From an uncultured Christensenella sp. (GTDB lineage: Bacteria > Bacillota > Clostridia > Christensenellales > Pumilibacteraceae), in NCBI GenBank assembly GCA_910579205.1, contig CAJTTD010000008.1:34164-98163 (forward strand): a DNA stretch of 64,000 nt, read 5' to 3'. The position numbers were made by a program, and so were the translations under genes. Shown here in pieces: positions 18,835 to 27,645 of this stretch; the first letter of the stretch is position 1; each line of letters starts with the position of its first letter. A model generated the notes under the pieces. It was given only the letters and a program-made list of their open reading frames with translations. It made no database searches and was not told the origin of the DNA.

Positions 18835-19341
18835 TCAATCCGAGCGACAGCGCCAATATTGTATTCCCCAATTTTCAAAGCTCCACTCGTCCGAATACGG
18901 GTTGCACTCGTAATCGATGTAAAACAGCGTGCAGCTTTGCAAGACGAAGTTTGTGGGGTAATAATCGATATTCAAACCTACGGCGCGCAATTTTTCGCTA
19001 AGAGCGCGCATTTGATCCAAAAGTTCGGGCGCGAGCTTGCCGCGCGAAATAAGCTCCGCCGCCGTCTCGCCGTCGATGTATTCCTTGAGTATGCGCTCAC
19101 ACGCTGCATCCCCGCCTATAAGCTCGGGCATGGGCACTCCCGCCGACTTGAGCTTGGCGTAGTCGGACAGCTCCGCCGCGAACTTATCTCCGAACGCGTA
19201 ATAATCGCACGGTTCGTGATGTATCTGTTTTACCACAAAACGCCGCGACCCGTCCGACACCAAATATGAATATCCGCCCTTGCCCTTGCCCAATAACTTT
19301 ATCACGGTAAAATCTTTACCATTGACGTTTATATTTTCCAT
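18835..19341 (-). CDS. Small protein kinase-like protein
   Basis: 168 residues from the ATG at 19341, chosen because GAGGCG sits just upstream; an ATG ten codons earlier overlaps the -10 box. The N-terminal lobe looks kinase-like: a glycine-rich loop LLGKGKGGYSYLV, a lysine strand RRFVVKQ and an EYIDGETAAELI hinge. A shortened C-lobe has NIDYYPTNFVL and FYIDYECNPY, resembling a catalytic loop N and metal-binding D of the aminoglycoside/RIO kinase fold, but the HxD aspartate is replaced. It could be a minimal kinase or pseudokinase. It is transcribed divergently from an AraC-type regulator gene through overlapping promoters. Confidence 0.6.
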   Translation of the reverse strand: MENINVNGKDFTVIKLLGKGKGGYSYLVSDGSRRFVVKQIHHEPCDYYAFGDKFAAELSDYAKLKSAGVPMPELIGGDAACERILKEYIDGETAAELISRGKLAPELLDQMRALSEKLRAVGLNIDYYPTNFVLQSCTLFYIDYECNPYSDEWSFENWGIQYWRCRSD

Positions 19342-19365
19342 GTTCGCCTCGAATATGCTATTTAC

Positions 19366-19394
19366 TTGCATTATACTACGATATAGGATATAAT
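19366..19394 (+). promoter_or_regulatory. Overlapping divergent promoters between kinase-like and AraC genes
   Basis: On the plus strand TTGCAT (19366-19371), 17 bases and TATAAT (19389-19394) drive the AraC gene. A minus-strand TATAAT occupies 19375-19370, inside the plus-strand -35/spacer, and serves the kinase-like gene. The two polymerase sites cannot be filled at once, so expression of the two genes is probably mutually exclusive or regulated by the AraC protein. Confidence 0.6.
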
Positions 19395-19446
19395 TCTCAT
19401 AGTATTATCGGTATTTCGAGACACAATACTATTGTTCGGAGCAAAA

Positions 19447-20334
19447 ATGAACATCGAAACAATGCACGAAACAAAGACGCACGGCACGCTCGCGTTTCCG
19501 TACGCCGTGTACAAGGGCAACATCCCCGAATACATCAAGTCGTTTCCGCTGCATTGGCACGACGAATTGGAAATTATCTATGTGGAGCGCGGGCGCGGCA
19601 CTGTAACTGCGGGGTCGAAGCGCTATGACGTAAAAGAACACGACATGATAGTCGTTCTGCCGCAGACCATCCATTCGATAGAACAGTACAAAAGCGAAAG
19701 CATGGAGTATTATAATATACTGTTCGACTTCTCGCTGCTCACCTATTCGACCAACGACGTCTGTTACGAAAAATACTTCAAGCCGCTGTACAATCACACC
19801 AAGCAGCCGCCGCCGTTTATGGAAAGCGGTTCAAAGCACAATGCGGCGCTGCTTAAAAACGTGAAGTACCTTATTGAAAACCGCAAGAACGCGGCAAACG
19901 ACGAGCTTATGATAAGATCGAATCTGTTTGAACTAATGCACAAGCTCAACGAGATGTCCGCCGCGACGAGTTCGTCCGAACTGTCGCTCAAAAACAATTA
20001 CGACAAACTGAAAAATCTGCTTGTGTACGTCCGCTCGCATTACGACCGCGAAATAAGTATAGCGGAAGCGGCGGAGATATGTTGGTTTTCGCCCAGCCAT
20101 TTCATGAAACTGTTTAAGGACATGACGGGCAAAGGCTTTACGCAATACCTCATCGATTACCGTTTGGAAATAGCCGCCGCCCGCCTCGCAAGCTCGCGCG
20201 ACAAGATAATAGACATTGCGCAAGCGGTCGGTTTTAACAACACGTCGTATTTTTCCCGCGCGTTCTTCGATAAGTACGGCGCAACCCCGTCTGCGTATCG
20301 CGCCGCAGCGCACGCCGCCAAGCATAGCGATTGA
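19447..20334 (+). CDS. AraC family transcriptional regulator
   Basis: 295 residues from the ATG at 19447, with GGAG six bases upstream. The N-terminal cupin-like sensor domain has PLHWHDELEIIYVERGRGTV and HDMIVVLPQTIHSIE. The C-terminal 100 residues carry the two AraC helix-turn-helix motifs: ISIAEAAEICWFSPSHFMKLFKDMTGKGFTQYL and KIIDIAQAVGFNNTSYFSRAFFDKYGATPSAYR. Such regulators usually sense a sugar or related small molecule. Likely targets are its own promoter and the divergent kinase-like gene; no sugar transport operon lies adjacent. Confidence 0.92.
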   Translation: MNIETMHETKTHGTLAFPYAVYKGNIPEYIKSFPLHWHDELEIIYVERGRGTVTAGSKRYDVKEHDMIVVLPQTIHSIEQYKSESMEYYNILFDFSLLTYSTNDVCYEKYFKPLYNHTKQPPPFMESGSKHNAALLKNVKYLIENRKNAANDELMIRSNLFELMHKLNEMSAATSSSELSLKNNYDKLKNLLVYVRSHYDREISIAEAAEICWFSPSHFMKLFKDMTGKGFTQYLIDYRLEIAAARLASSRDKIIDIAQAVGFNNTSYFSRAFFDKYGATPSAYRAAAHAAKHSD

Positions 20335-20522
20335 CGGCGCGGATAGGCATGTAGATGTGCCGAGTACCGCGACCGATAAATAAGTTTAGCGTAAGTTTAA
20401 CCGATCGCTTTGCGCTTGTTTCTCTATACCGACTGTACGAGTGTTATACTTGGGGTTAGATATTAGTAAGAACGGGCATATGCTTATAGCGGACAAGCGG
20501 CGACGATATTGCGCTTTTTTAC

Positions 20523-20551
20523 TTGACACGGACGCGATATAATGATAGAAT
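20523..20551 (+). promoter_or_regulatory. Promoter of tRNA-Val
   Basis: TTGACA (20523-20528), 17 bases and TAGAAT (20546-20551), ending about 42 bases before the tRNA. Confidence 0.7.
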
Positions 20552-20593
20552 ATTTCTCGAAAGCAACCATCGTTGCAACACAACGATAGTCTC

Positions 20594-20668
20594 GGGCAAT
20601 TAACTCAGCGGGAGAGTGCCACCTTCACATGGTGGAAGTCGAGGGTTCGAACCCCCCATTGCCCACCA
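20594..20668 (+). tRNA. tRNA-Val (anticodon CAC)
   Basis: Begins GGGCAAT and ends ATTGCCC-A-CCA with CCA encoded. The anticodon stem CCACC/GGTGG encloses TTCACAT, giving CAC for valine GTG codons. The T arm is GAGGGTTCGAACCCCC. An AT-rich block with a restriction-modification pair starts right after it, as expected for tRNA-associated insertions. Confidence 0.96.
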
Positions 20669-20675
20669 GTCCAAA

Positions 20676-20717
20676 CCTAAAACGAACTCCTTTTGTGAGA
20701 ACAGTTTTAGGTTTTTT
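20676..20717 (+). terminator. Terminator of tRNA-Val
   Basis: Stem CCTAAAAC (20676-20683)/GTTTTAGG (20704-20711) followed by six T. The stem also carries the CCTAAAACGAA word that recurs elsewhere in the window. Confidence 0.75.
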
Positions 20718-20793
20718 AACAGATATAACTACTCATTTACAACGAGATATACAACACAAACATTTTCGTCGATTATCGTTATAGGAGTATCGT

Positions 20794-21600
20794 ATGAATT
20801 ATTGGACTAATTTAAGCGTAGAATTTGCATCGCAAAAAAATTATTTAGATGAATTATATAAAGTCTATCCTATTATTCCAAACATAAAAAGATCGCTTGA
20901 CGAAAAATTGTGGAATGCTATTGAAACTGCATATAATAACCATGATAATGTTAATTTGATAAAAGCATTGTTAAAATCAGAGCTGTTCCCCATAAAAGAT
21001 TCTTATGTCGCATATCTTCGAAGAGATCCTAATTCTATAGAACGCAATCCCAATACTATCAATAGAATAGCGGGCAACCTATATCAATATAGCTTAGATA
21101 AGATATATGAAAATTGCACGCAACCAAAAGAAACAAACAGACAAATTGGTCCTATGTTTAAACGTTGGATCTCACAAGGCACATTGGGGTGCAAAATATA
21201 TAATGATGCGGACGCATTCTTGTTATCGAAAGAAAATGCCGTTTTGAATATTTCCGACGAAGGGATGAAAACATTTGCGGCAACAAATTTAGGCTATCGA
21301 AGATTAGATAAAGGGCTTGATTTTATTGCAAGATTTAACGGCAAATATATTATTGCGGAAGCAAAATTCTTAACTGATTTCGGCGGGCATCAAGATGCCC
21401 AATTTGATGATGCCATCACAACCATAAAATCAGATCTTACCATTCCTAACTCTATGAACGCAGATGTAATTAAAATTGCAATTATGGATGGAGTACTGTA
21501 TATTATAGGTAACAATAAAATGTATAAACATTTAAAAAATCATCCGGATCAAATAATTTTATCAAGCCTAATATTAAGAGAATATCTTTATACTTTATAA
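20794..21600 (+). CDS. Type II restriction endonuclease (PD-(D/E)XK fold)
   Basis: 268 residues, starting at an ATG with ATAGGAG upstream. It lies eight bases before a DNA methyltransferase gene, the standard layout of a type II pair. A nuclease core is visible in GLDFIARFNGKYIIAEAKFLTDFGG, where the aspartate of GLDF and the EAK of IIAEAK fit the D-(E/D)xK active site. RQIGPMFKRWISQG upstream resembles a conserved helix in several short type II enzymes, possibly the Tsp45I-like group. Codons are AT-rich (ATA, AAA, TTA common), unlike the flanking core genes, which suggests acquisition. The recognition site cannot be told from sequence. Confidence 0.8.
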   Translation: MNYWTNLSVEFASQKNYLDELYKVYPIIPNIKRSLDEKLWNAIETAYNNHDNVNLIKALLKSELFPIKDSYVAYLRRDPNSIERNPNTINRIAGNLYQYSLDKIYENCTQPKETNRQIGPMFKRWISQGTLGCKIYNDADAFLLSKENAVLNISDEGMKTFAATNLGYRRLDKGLDFIARFNGKYIIAEAKFLTDFGGHQDAQFDDAITTIKSDLTIPNSMNADVIKIAIMDGVLYIIGNNKMYKHLKNHPDQIILSSLILREYLYTL

Positions 21601-21608
21601 GGTGATCT

Positions 21609-22703
21609 ATGCACTTAGAGTTTGAAAATAAAAAACCCATTGCAGAAATACTAAATGATGCGAAAAAATATAACTACGACTATAAATTAAATACAGAAGA
21701 CTCACTGTTAATAAAAGGCGATAATTTTAAAGGTATGAGTTTTCTTTTAAACAATGGTTACAAAAACAAGATCGATTTGGTTTATATCGATCCGCCTTTC
21801 AATACCAAACAAAACTACTATATATCGGAAAATAGAAGTAACACGATTAGTATGTCTAATGATTCTATTTTAGCATACAAAGATAATTTCTCTCTAGATG
21901 AATATTTGGAATTTATGAGAGAAAGACTTGTATTGATATATGAAATGCTTTCCGAAAAAGGAAGCTTATATGTACACATAGACATTAAAACCGGTCATTA
22001 TATAAAGGTTTTATTAGATGAATTATTTGGTAGTGAAAACTTTAAAAACGATATCACTCGTATTAAATCTAATCCGAAAAATTTTGACAGAACAGCATAC
22101 GGCAATCAAAAAGACATTATACTTTTTTATGTAAAAAATAATAAAAAAAACATTTGGAACAATGTTTACATACCGCTGAATAAAAGAGATATAGAAAAAC
22201 GGTACCCTAAAGTAGATAAAGACGGCAATTATACGACTATCCCTTTACATGCACCCGGTGTAACAATAAACGGCGCTACGGGTAAACCATGGCGTGGGCT
22301 TTATCCGCCGGAAGGCAGACATTGGAGAACCGATCCGAAAGAGTTTGATATTTTAGATGCCAAAGGATTAATAGAATGGTCTAAAAACGGAAATCCTCGG
22401 ATAAAAAAATATGTAAAAGACCATAAAGGAATCAAATCACAAGATATATGGGAATATAAGGATCCGCAAAATCCTATTTATCCTACACAAAAAAATCAGA
22501 AACTACTCGAATTTATCATCCAAAAATCAAGCAATCCCGACAGCACGGTCTTAGATTGCTTTGCGGGCGGTGGGACTACTTTAACAGCATGTACAATTAA
22601 CAAAAGAAGATGGATAGGTATCGACAATTCAAATCAATCTATAATAACTATTCAAAAACATATTAAAACAAAATACGATTTTTTAGATTTATCCTATCAA
22701 TAA
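21609..22703 (+). CDS. Site-specific DNA methyltransferase (N4/N6, beta class)
   Basis: 364 residues. Motif IV is IDPPFNTKQNYY (DPPF at 61-64) and comes before the AdoMet motif VLDCFAGGGTTLTA (FAGGGTT at 318-324), which places the enzyme in the beta class of N6-adenine or N4-cytosine methyltransferases. ERLVLIYEMLSEKGSLYVHID and PTQKNQKLLEFII are further conserved segments. It protects host DNA from the endonuclease encoded just upstream. The gene shares the low-GC codon use of its partner. No specificity subunit is present, so it acts alone as a type II enzyme. Confidence 0.92.
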   Translation: MHLEFENKKPIAEILNDAKKYNYDYKLNTEDSLLIKGDNFKGMSFLLNNGYKNKIDLVYIDPPFNTKQNYYISENRSNTISMSNDSILAYKDNFSLDEYLEFMRERLVLIYEMLSEKGSLYVHIDIKTGHYIKVLLDELFGSENFKNDITRIKSNPKNFDRTAYGNQKDIILFYVKNNKKNIWNNVYIPLNKRDIEKRYPKVDKDGNYTTIPLHAPGVTINGATGKPWRGLYPPEGRHWRTDPKEFDILDAKGLIEWSKNGNPRIKKYVKDHKGIKSQDIWEYKDPQNPIYPTQKNQKLLEFIIQKSSNPDSTVLDCFAGGGTTLTACTINKRRWIGIDNSNQSIITIQKHIKTKYDFLDLSYQ

Positions 22704-23177
22704 ATTTTTGATCGTGTATTTATTAATATAACAATAAATAAATTTACATAATTATTCCCGCTTCCGCTTTATATATTCGCATGCCAATTTTCTTATAAAA
22801 AAGCAATAATGTTTTCATTTTTCTCCCGCTTATTCGACATTACATTAAAAAAACAATTATCTTTAGCGCACTTAAATGGCCCGATAGAAGAGCCTTTAAC
22901 TATCCTCACACTCAGAGCGCTTTAGTCAACTCACGTATATCGATTTGTAGCGTGCTTATGTTTTACGTACTGTCGACGCCTTTGTCCGCTTGGAGCTTGC
23001 GGTTTTGTCGATCGTTTCTTTTCGTTTCGGCGGGTGCTTGTCCGCGCGGCGTAGCGGCGCGCTCGTTATATCAAGCAACCGCCGCAGGGCCACAATTCCG
23101 CTTTACGTTGTTATATGGTTGAAATTTAAGTGAGTTTATAGTATAATTACAGCATATCAAAAGGAGCGTATCGTAGT
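22704..23177 (+). promoter_or_regulatory. Intergenic stretch with promoter for the 23178 gene
   Basis: No convincing coding frame is present. The only clear element is TTGAAA (23119-23124), 17 bases, TATAAT (23142-23147), which serves the membrane protein gene. Base composition switches midway from very AT-rich to GC-richer (about 22975-23095), which suggests a junction of sequence from two sources. Confidence 0.5.
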
Positions 23178-23738
23178 ATGTTAAAAGAAAAACGAATTAA
23201 CTACGCTATAGGTTTATTTTTTTGTATTTTGATTTTAAGTTTTATGTCTGTACCGTTTTTCGGTGATGCAACTTGTTATGAACTTTTAGAAGTATTTTCA
23301 ATTATGCAAGAATTAGGAGAAAACAGCCATTTGATTACAGCGGTCTATGCTTTTTTAATAATCAACTTAGTTGCAATTTGTTTATTAACTACGCTTAGTA
23401 TAGTCGGTTTTGTATTAAAATGTACCAAATACAAACAAAGTAAATTCGAAAATATAATTTCGTTTATATACTCTTCAATGTTATTTTTTATTATTGCAAG
23501 TATGTTTATACTACTTATACTGAGTTTAATATGGCTTATCAATGCCGAATTAAAAATGAAATACGGGTTTATTGTTTTGTTTGCTATTACCTATCTATTC
23601 CCGTATTTTTGTGCGACAAAGTTTAATTTTATATTTGCAATTTTTATGACGGTTTGCATTACATATATCGGGTTCATTTTCTTTGTACTTCACGAAAAAA
23701 TATTCAAACCACTTTATTATAAAAACAATTCCTTGTAA
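23178..23738 (+). CDS. Hypothetical integral membrane protein
   Basis: 186 residues beginning at an ATG with AAGGAG upstream. About five hydrophobic segments are visible: IGLFFCILILSFMSVPFF, AVYAFLIINLVAICLLTTL, IIASMFILLILSLIWL, FIVLFAITYLFPYFCA and FIFAIFMTVCITYIGFIFFVL. There is no recognised domain. It is AT-rich, lies alone behind its own promoter and is ended by a long hairpin. It may be cargo of the accessory block that begins at tRNA-Val. Confidence 0.7.
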   Translation: MLKEKRINYAIGLFFCILILSFMSVPFFGDATCYELLEVFSIMQELGENSHLITAVYAFLIINLVAICLLTTLSIVGFVLKCTKYKQSKFENIISFIYSSMLFFIIASMFILLILSLIWLINAELKMKYGFIVLFAITYLFPYFCATKFNFIFAIFMTVCITYIGFIFFVLHEKIFKPLYYKNNSL

Positions 23739-23778
23739 TCAGAATTTAGAAAATTCGTTTTAGATTACTCCTGCTCCA

Positions 23779-23820
23779 CCAACCAACGGAAAACGCCGAA
23801 AGGCGTTTTTTGTTGATTGG
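23779..23820 (+). terminator. Long perfect-stem terminator
   Basis: AAAACGCC-GAAA-GGCGTTTT with an extra T pair forms the core, and an outer stem CCAACCAAC/GTTGATTGG extends it to 42 bases. It ends the membrane protein gene. Confidence 0.8.
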
Positions 23821-24286
23821 CGCGCAATGTATCACGGGGAGTAGTGCGCCGAAATATTGCAAAACCCACATAAAAGCCCAAAATAAAACCGCCTAAAAAT
23901 ACAAGACATTGATTTACGGCGCACGGTCCGCTTAACGCTTGCGCCAAAGCTCGCCTGCGCTGTCTACGGGCATCTTCCCCTAGCCCACCGCCACGACACG
24001 CGCAAAAAGTGCGTCTCCTAATAAAAAATAAGCCGACCGTAGATGATTTTCTGCGATCGGTCTATTTTTATATAATTATGAATATGCCGCCTACTCCCCG
24101 TTTTGGATTGTTAGCGCTTATTTTTTGGACTATCGTCCACATTTTGCCCCCCAAAAAACCGTTATCGAGGCAGTTTGCGTTTAAGACAGATCAAAGCTTC
24201 AATATGGTGATGCCGATAGGATTTGATATTTTTTCATATGTTTTATAATCCATTGTTCCGGTAAACAGCCATAACGCACTCCGCAA
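23821..24286. other. Intergenic stretch without a supported gene
   Basis: Open frames here lack ribosome sites and recognisable protein features. A weak hairpin GACCG/CGGTC near 24030-24055 is followed by a T-rich run but matches no adjacent gene. Confidence 0.4.
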
Positions 24287-25060
24287 TTAATTTATCGTAA
24301 CTTTAAACCTTGTTGTAACGCTTTGATTTGGAGACAGACTTCCCATACTGTATCCGACGTCTGGACTGTACGCGGGATAATTTACGCTATTAACGTACAC
24401 CGAGTTTTCTACAAAGGTAACGCCTTGCGGAATACTGTCTGTAAAGTTAATGTCTTTTATTTCCACATTGCCCTCGTTAGTAACGGTTATGGTATAGATC
24501 AGCGTTTCGCCTTTAACGGCGTACATCTTATCCACACTTTTTACAACGCTCAGTTTATCGGAGATTACGTTAAATGTTACAGGTTCGGTATATTCTTTGT
24601 AGCGCACTTCTCCTCTTACCGGCTCCGTAACAACGTACTGAAATTGGGAAACGTCTGTTACCGGCGTAACCGTCATCGGGTCGTTTATTTTCATATCGTA
24701 TTCGACGGTAAGTGTTTCACCGGGATTTAAGTCGGGAAGAAAGAATCCGGAGATCATATCTTTGGACGGCAGCTCGGCTCCGTTGAGCTTAACGCTGCCC
24801 GCAACATAGGTAGCGCCGTTCGGAGTGGGGTTGCCAATGAAATTATGCGTCAGCTTTGTTTCGGAGTTATTAGTAACCGTTACTTTGTTGTGAACGATTT
24901 CGCCGGGCTTTACCAAAGTTTTGTCGGTACCGAGAACTTTCGATATTGCATACGACATAACCTCCGTGCTTACGGTATTACTTTCGATCTCTCCGTAAGT
25001 AGCGCCTTCGTTCGGTATCATTGCGTTGTAGGTTAAACTTGATTGATTAGGTATTTTCAT
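24287..25060 (-). CDS. DUF11 repeat protein without signal peptide
   Basis: 257 residues. Two DUF11-type immunoglobulin-like repeats are visible: KTLVKPGEIVHNKVTVTNNSE through LPDLNPGETLTVEYDMKI, and KSVDKMYAVKGETLIYTITVTNEGN through SPNQSVTTRFKVTIN, each with the VTNxG and GVTFVENSV-type loop. DUF11 repeats are common in surface and spore-coat proteins. No signal peptide, sortase motif or membrane anchor is seen, so export would need a non-classical route or the protein may be assembled inside the mother cell during sporulation. The ATG follows TAGGAGGG. Confidence 0.85.
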   Translation of the reverse strand: MKIPNQSSLTYNAMIPNEGATYGEIESNTVSTEVMSYAISKVLGTDKTLVKPGEIVHNKVTVTNNSETKLTHNFIGNPTPNGATYVAGSVKLNGAELPSKDMISGFFLPDLNPGETLTVEYDMKINDPMTVTPVTDVSQFQYVVTEPVRGEVRYKEYTEPVTFNVISDKLSVVKSVDKMYAVKGETLIYTITVTNEGNVEIKDINFTDSIPQGVTFVENSVYVNSVNYPAYSPDVGYSMGSLSPNQSVTTRFKVTIN

Positions 25061-25637
25061 TATTCTACCCTCCTAAAAAACTACATAAAGGTTCTCTTTG
25101 CGAGAGCGCGATATGTAATGTTTTAACGTAGAGTATTTGAAAATTGTTATTTTATATGACGGCGCGAATTAAGTATTGCCATACTGTATCGTATGATTTA
25201 TTGCTTGATCTTGTTCACAATTTCATATTTATCGGGTTACGCAAAATTCACTAATGCGTCCAAACGAAAAAAGTGTATGTACTACTCGAATAACACTATA
25301 CATCATTATGTTGACGCGCACCAACGCCACGCGTATTTTCAATCATTTATAATGCTTGTAATGCTTGAAAATAAAATTATTTTTATTTGTCTTATACGCT
25401 TGCAATCATATTGTGTTCGCGCTATAATCACGTAATACGGCTAATTTACATAATACCACATAGAGTATGCTTTAAAAGCAAGCTTAAAACCGCTTACGGC
25501 AATCCTCTTCACACTCGGGGTTGCGCTTTGATCTACCTTTTCTTTTCGTTATGTCGAACACTTGAAATAAACGCTCGTTTGTGATATTATGATCGTGCGA
25601 TAAACAGCAATTTATTTCGGGAGCGAGGTAAGTATTT
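25061..25637 (+). promoter_or_regulatory. Long intergenic region with promoter for the cysteine hydrolase gene
   Basis: No gene can be supported in most of this 577-base AT-rich stretch. Near its end TTGAAA (25562-25567), 17 bases and TATTAT (25585-25590) form the promoter of the downstream gene. Confidence 0.5.
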
Positions 25638-26117
25638 ATGACAAATCAAGCATTGGTCGTGATCGATCTTCAAAACGATATCACAAAAAACTATAAGGAC
25701 ATAATCGACAACGTCAACGCCGCGATCGATCGAGCGGTCTCAAACGGTATCCATGTCGTTTACATACGACATTATAATCTCTCATCGGGCACGCGAACGT
25801 TTAAGCCCGACACACGCGGCGCGGAATTAGTATCCGATCTGAAGATAGTATCCGAAAACATTTTCGCAAAAAGCAAGGGAAACGCCTTAACGAGCGAAGA
25901 ATTTGCCGCTTTTATCGCCGATAACGACATAAACGAATTTTACGTAGTCGGCGCAGACGCCGTCGCTTGCGTAAAATCGACTTGCTATAATATGGCGAAA
26001 AACGGATATACAGTTCACGTTTTGTCCGACTGCATTACGAGTTACGACAAAAAGAAGATCTCCGAAATGCTGAGTTACTATGAGCGTGTCGGCTGCAAGG
26101 TCGAAACGCTGAATTGA
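25638..26117 (+). CDS. Isochorismatase-family cysteine hydrolase
   Basis: 159 residues with the catalytic triad of the family: D10 in VVIDLQND, a lysine in FAKSKGNAL (K78 or K80) and C111 in VGADAVACVKSTCYNMAKNGY. Members hydrolyse nicotinamide, N-carbamoyl compounds or isochorismate. Its length is slightly short and the usual cis-peptide motif VVGADAVAC matches well. A GAGCGAGG site precedes the ATG. It is followed 29 bases later by an unrelated HNH protein. A nicotinamidase-like role is possible but not demonstrable. Confidence 0.85.
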   Translation: MTNQALVVIDLQNDITKNYKDIIDNVNAAIDRAVSNGIHVVYIRHYNLSSGTRTFKPDTRGAELVSDLKIVSENIFAKSKGNALTSEEFAAFIADNDINEFYVVGADAVACVKSTCYNMAKNGYTVHVLSDCITSYDKKKISEMLSYYERVGCKVETLN

Positions 26118-26146
26118 TCGAATGATAAATTAAAAGAGGTTACATT

Positions 26147-26989
26147 ATGCCGCCTTTATTCTACATTACCGTCGCCATAATTGCAATCATCATGCCTTTA
26201 GGCATAGGTTATCTTGTACACCGTTTAACACAAAAAAAGTATAATAATTTTGTTTTACAAAACAGCGAATATTTAAAACAACTGACCGAGATCAACAGTC
26301 GATATAACTTTTATCCATATATAAATTACGATCAAATCCATACATACGACAATGAAAAGTTTTACGACTCCGTTTCTTGCAAAGATTATTTGATTTATCA
26401 GTTACAATACATCAGTAAAAAATTATTTACTCAAATAAACAAAATAAACAGCAACAAACAACTATATACAAAATATCTCGCCGAGATAGGATCAATAGAA
26501 ACCGGTCAGTTCCAAACTTCAATCGGAAAACTAAAGCGCGATAAATTAATCGAAATAGAAAAGGACTTAATATCAAAAAATACTCTTAGCGCACCCATTA
26601 CGCAATTTTATTTGACTGTTAACCTATACTGTTCAAAGATCAACGGGCAAGTTTACAGTCAAAAATGTGAAATTTTTTATGTTGATGATATTTACTATCT
26701 CAATAAAAGATTAAACAATAAGAACGGTGATTTTTACAATGACCGTGAGATATGGGACGCACTTTGCCGCGTCGAAAGAGGAAAAGTTACCAACAAAATG
26801 CGATTTTCTATATATGAAAGAGACAAGCACAGATGTTGTAAATGCGGGGTTTCCGATAGATATGCGCAATTGGAAATAGACCACATATTGCCGATCGCGA
26901 AAGGCGGCAAAACTAATTATGATAATTTGCAAACCCTATGCTATAAATGCAACAAAGAAAAAGGCGATACTTACGCGAAATACCGATAA
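26147..26989 (+). CDS. Membrane-anchored HNH endonuclease
   Basis: 280 residues. Residues 5-25 form one hydrophobic segment (FYITVAIIAIIMPLGIGYLV), then a charged, partly coiled region to about 215. The C-terminal 60 residues are a classical zinc-stabilised HNH nuclease: C230-x2-C233, LEIDHILP with D245-H246, the GGKTNYDNLQTLC loop with N260, and C265-x2-C268 followed by NKEKG. All HNH catalytic positions are present. A nuclease held at the inner face of the membrane would meet DNA as it enters the cell. RBS AAAAGAGG. Function as a defence or competence protein is inference. Confidence 0.8.
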   Translation: MPPLFYITVAIIAIIMPLGIGYLVHRLTQKKYNNFVLQNSEYLKQLTEINSRYNFYPYINYDQIHTYDNEKFYDSVSCKDYLIYQLQYISKKLFTQINKINSNKQLYTKYLAEIGSIETGQFQTSIGKLKRDKLIEIEKDLISKNTLSAPITQFYLTVNLYCSKINGQVYSQKCEIFYVDDIYYLNKRLNNKNGDFYNDREIWDALCRVERGKVTNKMRFSIYERDKHRCCKCGVSDRYAQLEIDHILPIAKGGKTNYDNLQTLCYKCNKEKGDTYAKYR

Positions 26990-27645
26990 ACGAAAAGTCT
27001 GTGCTCAAAGCGCGGTTTTACCTAAAATAATTTATTGTTAATCAGCGTTTTCGCAATATACGTAGTTTAGCATATTCCCGCAAAGGGCTATCGGAGCATC
27101 AGTCGAGGCAACGGCGATTTAGATACCGGCATAAACAAGCTTGCAGATACGATCGTTTTGTCTATTCAATAATAGGATTCATTTTACTCTACTGTTTTTC
27201 CGTCAAACCGCAACGATCCTACATCAACGTCTTAATATAGTGTTCGAATCGTTTTTTGTTCATCGAAGCAAAACCGCTACACTAATATGTATCGATTTTT
27301 ACGCCTAAACTCAGTTTAATTTATATGAGACTAAATGATGACAGAAATTTAGCGACGCGCTTGCTGTTGTTTGTAATTAAAGGCGCCGCGCAGTTTCTCG
27401 TATCGTTTTTTATCTTTGCACGATTAATCATCATTAAGTGTCTGTTGTACGTATCGGCGATATTAAACTTTAATTGCTCTCTTTTTATTCAAAAATAAAG
27501 CGACGATCCGCCGTCGCAAAACGATTTTTGACGTAAATGCTACGAGCAATTTCGGTCTTTTACACCACACGCTTATTTAAACGCATTTCACAAGCATAAT
27601 AACCGCGCGTCTGCTTATATTAGATTCGAGGCAGGTAAATTTATT
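26990..27645. other. Intergenic stretch without a supported gene
   Basis: 656 bases with no frame that combines a start, ribosome site and protein-like sequence, and no strong hairpin or tRNA. It may hold decayed coding DNA. Confidence 0.4.

Noticed and set aside
23765..23947. 60-codon minus-strand frame with a hydrophobic stretch
   Set aside because: It reads through the long terminator hairpin and has no start signal.
24009..24248. 79-codon plus-strand frame after the membrane protein gene
   Set aside because: No ribosome site, no hydrophobic or domain pattern, and the only internal ATG lies one base after a TATAAT-like string.
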